A stretch of 46,416 nt of DNA from Chlamydiota bacterium (GTDB lineage: Bacteria; Chlamydiota; Chlamydiia; Chlamydiales; Rhabdochlamydiaceae), in the NCBI GenBank assembly GCA_013288895.1, contig JABDAY010000010.1, forward strand, positions 1 to 46,416, read 5' to 3'. The notes beneath the pieces are model-generated. The model was not told where the DNA came from, did not search any database, and saw nothing but the letters and a program-made list of their open reading frames with translations. The translations under genes and the position numbers were made by a program. Within the stretch, counting starts at the first letter, position 1. Every line of letters begins with the position of its first letter. Shown piece after piece: positions 41,736 to 46,416 of this stretch.

Positions 41736-42596
41736 ATGTCTCTAGTTAGAGAACTTCAGCGTTCTGAAAATAACAGCTTCATTCGATGTAATATTGATAC
41801 CCTCTACCCCCTTCCTAATCCCAAAGCTTCCAGTTTTCTAGATGCACAGTCCAGAGCTTCCTATATTCTAGATGCACAGTACCTTTTTTGTGCTGAAGAC
41901 CATGCCAATACAAGAGGCTACTCATGCCGTACTGACCATGCTGAACTTATCGACGCAACTGTTATACCGTGCAGTATACTACTTGTGGAAGGTTTTAAGG
42001 CAATGGTGGAGGTGACAGGAATAGATAGAGAAGCCATTTTTAAAGCATTGCGGATATCTAAATACGCTCAGAGTCAGATTACTGTTGTAGGCTGGGATGC
42101 CTATAATAACGTAAGCCAACAAACAGAGCCTGTTTTTTTATGCAGGAATCATGAAGATGGCACCTCTTCTGTGAGTTCTGAGAAACATAGAGCACCGCTA
42201 ATACGTGAAGCGTTGTCAGACTTAAGAGAAACTTGTCTAAAAGAGGAAAAGGCATGGGAGGATTCTAACATTCCTGAAGAAATGCAAGAACAAATGCAAG
42301 GACAAATTGTAAAAATCTATTCTCAAGCCAGACATGTATATAAAGAAGCACTGGCTGACGAGTTTCCTGAGAGAACAGCTGCTATGGTATATACAATTGA
42401 GAGAATAGAACAGCAAAGACAACAAGGAATAATAACCGGTAAAATTTATCTAATAGGAGGTGCACTTCACCTTAATGAAGCCAGTAAAGACCCCCGCCTG
42501 TCTCTAAAGCCCTTATACGATCGCCTTGCCACCTTACCTGCAGCTATTGTATCAAGCAAAAAAACTGATTACAGCTGTTTTTTCAATGACAAGTGA
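41736..42596 (+). CDS. TraB/TIKI-like unknown protein, copy 2
   Basis: The 286-residue copy keeps AQYLFCAEDHAN, RTDHAELIDATV, SILLVEGFKAMVEV, RTAAMVYTIERIEQQ and KIYLIGGALHL. It carries a small internal direct repeat (ASYILDAQYLF preceded by ASSFLDAQSR) and an insertion near residue 130 relative to copy 1. The aligned order of motifs supports one fold for both. Whether both copies are used is unknown. Confidence 0.7.
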   Translation: MSLVRELQRSENNSFIRCNIDTLYPLPNPKASSFLDAQSRASYILDAQYLFCAEDHANTRGYSCRTDHAELIDATVIPCSILLVEGFKAMVEVTGIDREAIFKALRISKYAQSQITVVGWDAYNNVSQQTEPVFLCRNHEDGTSSVSSEKHRAPLIREALSDLRETCLKEEKAWEDSNIPEEMQEQMQGQIVKIYSQARHVYKEALADEFPERTAAMVYTIERIEQQRQQGIITGKIYLIGGALHLNEASKDPRLSLKPLYDRLATLPAAIVSSKKTDYSCFFNDK

Positions 42597-42602
42597 GTGT
42601 GA

Positions 42603-42821
42603 TTAACGAATAGATTCAGTTTGATTCTCAGCAAGAGCCTTCTCAGGTTCGTCTTGGATGAGGATTTCTTGGGCAAAGTCAGGATCGTGTTCTGCTAGAT
42701 CTTTAGTGTCAAACTCCCACTCTTCCTCGGCTTGCACCATGCTCTCAAGGGAAGGGGATTCCTCCTCTTTTTCCTGACAGGCTGCAAGCAGACAAAATGC
42801 AAACAGAGCTACGTACTTCAT
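42603..42821 (-). CDS. Small acidic lipoprotein
   Basis: The 72-residue product has a textbook lipoprotein signal (MKYVALFAFCLLAAC, lipobox LAAC) and an acidic rest (QEKEEESPSLESM, EEEWEFDTKDLAEHDPDF). The start is the ATG at 42821 rather than upstream ATGs. It lies divergent from the sigma-54-controlled gene, 20 bases from that promoter. The role is unknown. Confidence 0.78.
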   Translation of the reverse strand: MKYVALFAFCLLAACQEKEEESPSLESMVQAEEEWEFDTKDLAEHDPDFAQEILIQDEPEKALAENQTESIR

Positions 42822-42840
42822 ATTTCTCAACATAATAGTT

Positions 42841-42860
42841 TTGGCACGCTTTTTGCAAGG
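42841..42860 (+). promoter_or_regulatory. Sigma-54 (-24/-12) promoter
   Basis: TTGGCACGCTTTTTGCAAGG is a full match to the consensus TGGCACG-N4-TTGCA. The GG and GC elements are 10 bases apart as required. Transcription would start near 42868, giving a 5' leader of about 17 bases that still holds the GGGGG ribosome site before the ATG at 42885. Confidence 0.85.
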
Positions 42861-42884
42861 ACTATTATTAACAGGGGGATTTAT

Positions 42885-43061
42885 ATGGACAATCAAGAGA
42901 GTCTACTCAGAAAAATCTCAGAGCTTGAGTCGATGAATGATCAGCTTTTAACAGAAATCCGTTATCTCGACGATCTTTTAAAACAAATTGGCTTTATGGA
43001 AGGGCTTAAAACTCTTAAAGTTGCAGCCTTAGAGATGATCGATCATGATAAGAATGAGTAG
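42885..43061 (+). CDS. 58-residue coiled-coil protein under sigma-54 control
   Basis: The product MDNQESLLRKISELESMNDQ continues with LLTEIRYLDDLLKQIGF and ends VAALEMIDHDKNE. It has heptad-like Leu/Ile spacing and no export signal. A GGGGG site lies 6 bases before the ATG at 42885. It is the only gene in this window with a convincing sigma-54 promoter, so it is likely a late-stage gene. It converges with the SNF2 gene with a 19-base overlap. Confidence 0.75.
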   Translation: MDNQESLLRKISELESMNDQLLTEIRYLDDLLKQIGFMEGLKTLKVAALEMIDHDKNE

Positions 43062-45103
43062 AGATCCTCAAGAGAGAGATTAACCTGCTCAAACTCTAAA
43101 ACATCAGTAAACAGCTTTGCCTTATTCTCTTTGAGACCCATGATTTTTTCTTCGATAGAAAGAGCTGTGACATAGCGCCTTGCAATGACAGAGCCCGACC
43201 TGCCCAAACGATGGGCCCGGTCGATCGCCTGGTTTTCTGCGGCCTCATTCCACCAGGGATCATAAATAAACACATAATCAGCGGCGCTCAAGTTTAGCCC
43301 CACACCGCCGGCTTTAAGGCTAATGAGGAAAATAAATATCTCCTTATCCTCTTGAAACTGCTCGACTACCGCTTCTCGATCTTTTGTCCTTCCATCTAAA
43401 TAAACGTAGTGCCATCCCCGTTTTTCGATCTCGGTTTTTATCAATCCTAGCATCTTTGTAAATTGGCTAAAAACAAGCACTTTATTCCCCTGTCCGGAAA
43501 TTTCTTCCAGATCTTCCATAAGCCTTTCTAATTTAGCGCTTCCTACCTCCGTTTCTCCAACAAGATGGGGATGGCAGCAGATTTGCCTGAGGCGCAAAAT
43601 CGCTTCAAAAATCTCAATTTTATTCTCGAAATTACGGGCGCGCGTTTGGACAAGCCACTCATCGTACATTTGCTTCTGCACATCCCCCATTTCCACGTAG
43701 ATCGTCTGCTCATACTTGGGAGGCAAATCTTTGGCGACATCCTTTTTTTTGCGCCTTAAAATAAAGGGGCGGACCCTTTTTGGCGTATCTATTGTTAACT
43801 CAGGCAAGAGGAAGCGAAAAAGAGACTCCATATCCAGAAACTTATTCTCTATAGGAGTGCCCGTCATGCACAACCGAAAATCCCCTTTTAGGCCGTAGGC
43901 ACATTTTGCCGCTTGGGAGTCTGGATTTTTGATCGTTTGGGCCTCATCAAGCACTATCAGAGAAAATTCCTTAAATACTAAAAAATCTGTGCGCAAGATC
44001 GCATAAGAGGTAAGGATAATCCCCTTGCTTGGCAACTCTTTTAACCTTTCTGGCCCGCTATGGGTGTAGCATTCAATGCCCGGCAAAAATTTTTCTATTT
44101 CCCTCCTCCAGTTAAATAAAAGAGAGGTAGGCATCACAATCAAAATAGGCAGATCGATCTTAAGGGTAGAAATAAAGGCAAGCACCTGAATAGTTTTGCC
44201 AAGGCCCATCTCATCTGCAAGAAGGGCAGATAAGCCAGCTGTATATAAAAAAGAGAGCCAATTAACCCCTTCTTGCTGGTAGGGATGAAGAATCCCCTTG
44301 AAATCGGCAGTAGGAAGGGCAGCCCCTATCCTCATTGCCGGATCTCTCTTAATATTAAGGGCGGTAGCAAAAAGCTCATCCATCACGGCCAAATGGGATT
44401 TTTTAACCCGTATAGCCCCATCGACCATCTCCTCATTTCCAAGATGCTCAAAATCGACTAAAGCGACATGTCCTACATCCAGCTCGATAAATCTTTCCCG
44501 CCGATTAAATGCCCCTACCACCTTTGTGAGGTCGATCTCATGCTCTGAGTACTTCACCCTCCCCTTGACGATAAAGACCTCCCTTTCCATGGAACAATCG
44601 ATCTCCTCCCCACTTTGCTTCACGACCCTTCGCCCCCTATGGTCCCTTACCTCCCATCCAATCTCAAGCAAAAAGCTGATACTTTTTGCCACCTTGTCCA
44701 TGGGGCAGTAGTAATGGGAACTATCGACAATCTTTCTCATAAACCCCGTCTCCAAAAGATCCTTTTCCCACCCCCTTTCCCCCTCACTCGGCCGAGAAAT
44801 CTCATGAAAGGCCACATCCCCCACCCATAAATCGGCAAAGGCCCCATGCCTATCCTTTAACACAAGAGAAGGCAACCCCTCCTCTTTTGCTACAACCTTC
44901 TCCTCTTCTTCCTCAGGGGTATAATAATAAAGAGTTCCATGGCAAATCGCAAAACCGGGAAATGAAAACTCAATATTTTCTTTTTTAGGGGGTATAAAGG
45001 GATTAAAATAGAGCTTTTTTCCTTTCCAGCTTAATTTCCCTGAGAGGGCCAAAGTTTTTATTTCCTCTGGCGACATATCTTCGTTTATCTCTATATTAGC
45101 CAT
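43043..45103 (-). CDS. SNF2-family helicase
   Basis: The C-terminal 450 residues are a Swi2/Snf2 ATPase: motif I LLADEMGLGKTIQ, motif II VLDEAQ, motif III CMTGTPIENK, and the second lobe LVFSQFTKML ... QAIDRAHRLGR (motif VI). The N-terminal 230 residues form a beta-rich domain of unknown role, containing YYYTPEEEEEKV and a ELDVGHVALVDFE segment. Such proteins remodel DNA-protein complexes or RNA polymerase on DNA. At 686 residues it is shorter than many bacterial HepA-like proteins. Divergent gene starts are 2 bases apart. Confidence 0.9.
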   Translation of the reverse strand: MANIEINEDMSPEEIKTLALSGKLSWKGKKLYFNPFIPPKKENIEFSFPGFAICHGTLYYYTPEEEEEKVVAKEEGLPSLVLKDRHGAFADLWVGDVAFHEISRPSEGERGWEKDLLETGFMRKIVDSSHYYCPMDKVAKSISFLLEIGWEVRDHRGRRVVKQSGEEIDCSMEREVFIVKGRVKYSEHEIDLTKVVGAFNRRERFIELDVGHVALVDFEHLGNEEMVDGAIRVKKSHLAVMDELFATALNIKRDPAMRIGAALPTADFKGILHPYQQEGVNWLSFLYTAGLSALLADEMGLGKTIQVLAFISTLKIDLPILIVMPTSLLFNWRREIEKFLPGIECYTHSGPERLKELPSKGIILTSYAILRTDFLVFKEFSLIVLDEAQTIKNPDSQAAKCAYGLKGDFRLCMTGTPIENKFLDMESLFRFLLPELTIDTPKRVRPFILRRKKKDVAKDLPPKYEQTIYVEMGDVQKQMYDEWLVQTRARNFENKIEIFEAILRLRQICCHPHLVGETEVGSAKLERLMEDLEEISGQGNKVLVFSQFTKMLGLIKTEIEKRGWHYVYLDGRTKDREAVVEQFQEDKEIFIFLISLKAGGVGLNLSAADYVFIYDPWWNEAAENQAIDRAHRLGRSGSVIARRYVTALSIEEKIMGLKENKAKLFTDVLEFEQVNLSLEDLYSFLS

Positions 45104-45105
45104 AT

Positions 45106-45822
45106 ATGCAGCACCTACCCATCATGCCGGGGATCTCCAAAAAGACCGCCCCTTTTCTTAAATTCAAAAGCCTCAAATACCTCATCACGCATGATGAGAA
45201 GAAAATCTTTAAACGCTTTTTTTTTAAACACCCCATACGATACTCCCTTAGACTATTAAAATCTGCGTTAAAGAAAAAAGCTTACACAAGGCAAGGAGAC
45301 CTCTTCCTCTACAACGTCTCCTCCCAAGAAGAGTACACCAAACTTCTACAAAATCCCGACACTATCTTTGTCTCAGGCTATTCCTACTGCCACAAGCCCT
45401 TTAAATGCCCCTCCGGTAGATTTACCCCCGATTGCGTCAATGACAAAACAAACCCCACCTGCGCCTCCTGCTTCATCGGCAAATGCGCCGACATCATCAC
45501 CCCCCTCCTCATCCCCACCATCCATTACATCGGGGAGAAAATGTTTGAAATCACAGAAGCAAACCCAGGAAAACAAGTCGTTTTCCTCATCACAGCCTGC
45601 GAGCTCACCCTCGAAATGTTTGGCGACTGGGGGAACATGCTAGGAGCCAAGGGGATCGGCGTCCGCCTCGACGGCCGGATCTGCAACACCATGAAAGCCT
45701 TCGAGCTCTCCGAGCGCGGCATTAAGCCGGGATTGACCGTGGTTTTAGATCCCACACAGGAAGAGATGTTGAAGTTCTTGAGGATAAGAAAAGCGACGAA
45801 CACTATGGACAAAAATGTCTAA
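45106..45822 (+). CDS. Cysteine-rich conserved protein
   Basis: The 238-residue protein has a Cys cluster at residues about 96-127 (C-HKPFK-C-PSGRFTPD-C ... PT-C-AS-C-FIGK-C), which could hold a metal or an Fe-S cluster. It is followed by helix-strand sequence (VVFLITACELTLEMFGDWGN) and DGRICNTMKAFE. It resembles conserved chlamydial hypotheticals, but I cannot name the family with confidence. It is divergent from the SNF2 gene. Confidence 0.7.
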   Translation: MQHLPIMPGISKKTAPFLKFKSLKYLITHDEKKIFKRFFFKHPIRYSLRLLKSALKKKAYTRQGDLFLYNVSSQEEYTKLLQNPDTIFVSGYSYCHKPFKCPSGRFTPDCVNDKTNPTCASCFIGKCADIITPLLIPTIHYIGEKMFEITEANPGKQVVFLITACELTLEMFGDWGNMLGAKGIGVRLDGRICNTMKAFELSERGIKPGLTVVLDPTQEEMLKFLRIRKATNTMDKNV

Positions 45823-45856
45823 TTAATTGTACAATAAAAAAAAGAAAGCGAAATGC

Positions 45857-46156
45857 ATGTACGAACTTTGCAAGACCCCTGAATTCGAAGAATGGTTAGA
45901 CGAGCAGCCTCTTAAATCTAGATTGCAAGTGGAAGATCGTCTTCTCCACATCGCCTGTGAAGGACATTTTGGTGTTTATAAACACTTAACTGACCACGTT
46001 TGGGAATTAAAATGGGCGAATGGGCGCCGCATTTATTATGCATACCTCGCTCAGTATAATATTATACTTCTTCTAGGAGGAAACAAAAATGGCCAAGGCA
46101 AAGACATTAATCAGGCGAAAAAAATTCTTAGAAAATACGTCGAAGCTCCGCCTTAA
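45857..46156 (+). CDS. HigB/RelE-like toxin
   Basis: The 99-residue product has the small RelE-type fold signature: TPEFEEWLDEQPLKSR, a strand VWELKWANGRRIYYAYL, LLLGGNKNGQGKDINQAKKIL. These toxins cleave mRNA on the ribosome. The start is the ATG at 45857; upstream codons in the frame are Lys-rich and unlikely. The next gene overlaps it and has HigA-like features. Confidence 0.8.
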   Translation: MYELCKTPEFEEWLDEQPLKSRLQVEDRLLHIACEGHFGVYKHLTDHVWELKWANGRRIYYAYLAQYNIILLLGGNKNGQGKDINQAKKILRKYVEAPP

Positions 46157-46415
46157 AAAAGGGGTAAAGCTAGCCAAACATGACCCATTTAAGACTCTCT
46201 TAGATGAAAAGCTCATTGCTCAGGCTTTTTGGGATTGTTTAAAGGAAAATGATCCTGATGGAGCTATGGAAATAATCAATGCCCATTTGAACGCCTTAAA
46301 CAAAGTGCAATTTGCAAAAGAATCCGACATCCCACGCTCTACCGTTTACCACAGTATGAAAAGTAAAAATCCTACTCTCCGAACAGTAGCCAAGCTGATT
46401 CACTGCAGCACCTAA
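46089..46415 (+). CDS. HigA-like antitoxin
   Basis: The 108-residue protein carries a helix-turn-helix near residues 70-105 (VQFAKESDIPRSTVYHSMKSKNPTLRTVAKLI) and a DPFKTLLDEKLIAQAFWDCL segment as in addiction-module antidotes. AGGAGG is 7 bases before the ATG, inside the toxin gene. It overlaps the toxin by 68 bases and ends with TAA at the window's last bases. Confidence 0.82.
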   Translation: MAKAKTLIRRKKFLENTSKLRLKKGVKLAKHDPFKTLLDEKLIAQAFWDCLKENDPDGAMEIINAHLNALNKVQFAKESDIPRSTVYHSMKSKNPTLRTVAKLIHCST

Positions 46416-46416
46416 T

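Overview
The window looks like a chromosomal segment of a chlamydia-related bacterium, probably an environmental or Parachlamydiales-type lineage. I cannot assign a genus. The evidence is the recO / DUF155 / yidD / LysM / pheT / MORN-lipoprotein neighbourhood, which resembles the recO-to-pheT region of Chlamydia as I remember it. Other pointers are a bilobed two-helix Inc-like protein, large autotransporters ending in Phe, a sigma-54 activator with a perfect -24/-12 promoter elsewhere in the window, and many short palindromic repeats. No rRNA and no CRISPR array is visible.

Layout. 1-8.1 kb: the 3' part of a glycine-rich autotransporter, then a minus-strand two-gene operon in which adenylosuccinate synthetase and a cytidine deaminase fusion both start with a signal peptide, then a second autotransporter with 13 WIWD repeats. 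8.1-12.3 kb: an Inc-like membrane protein, a decayed gene, and an exported single-AAA Clp-like ATPase flanked by two copies of a dispersed repeat. 12.3-14.4 kb: an amino-acid/amine oxidase, a perfect 51-bp-arm palindrome, and a dinD fragment fused tail to tail with an HNH nuclease gene. 14.45-21.77 kb: a 7.3-kb genomic island bounded by a 17-bp direct repeat of the tRNA-Leu(CAA) 3' end. Its cargo is an AbiE toxin-antitoxin pair whose toxin carries ankyrin repeats, a DUF5681 protein, a MerR-like regulator and a large serine integrase next to the tRNA.

21.8-30.6 kb: a small lipoprotein, a sigma-54 activator without a receiver domain, an overlapping four-gene minus-strand operon (ribosome hibernation factor, HsdR-N-like protein, two DUF115 proteins), an FAD monooxygenase, a collapsed DUF6036-like gene with its usual partner, and a VOC-fold protein. 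30.6-34.9 kb: recO, an array of four paralogous unknown genes, and a mobile mystery protein A/B (HTH plus Fic) pair. 35-40.7 kb: conserved chlamydial core genes, including a short PheT that lacks its EMAP tRNA-binding domain. 40.7-46.4 kb: a recent tandem duplication of a TraB/TIKI-like gene with its promoter, a small lipoprotein divergent from a sigma-54-driven 58-residue protein, a SNF2 helicase, a cysteine-rich protein, and a HigBA-like pair.

The most striking theme is export of normally cytosolic nucleotide-binding enzymes (PurA, cytidine deaminase, a Clp/torsin-like ATPase). This is coherent if Sec plus type II secretion delivers them to the ATP- and GTP-containing host compartment, but delivery is an inference. 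A second theme is dense accessory DNA: an integrated island, several toxin-antitoxin-like pairs, and palindromes placed exactly at stop codons.
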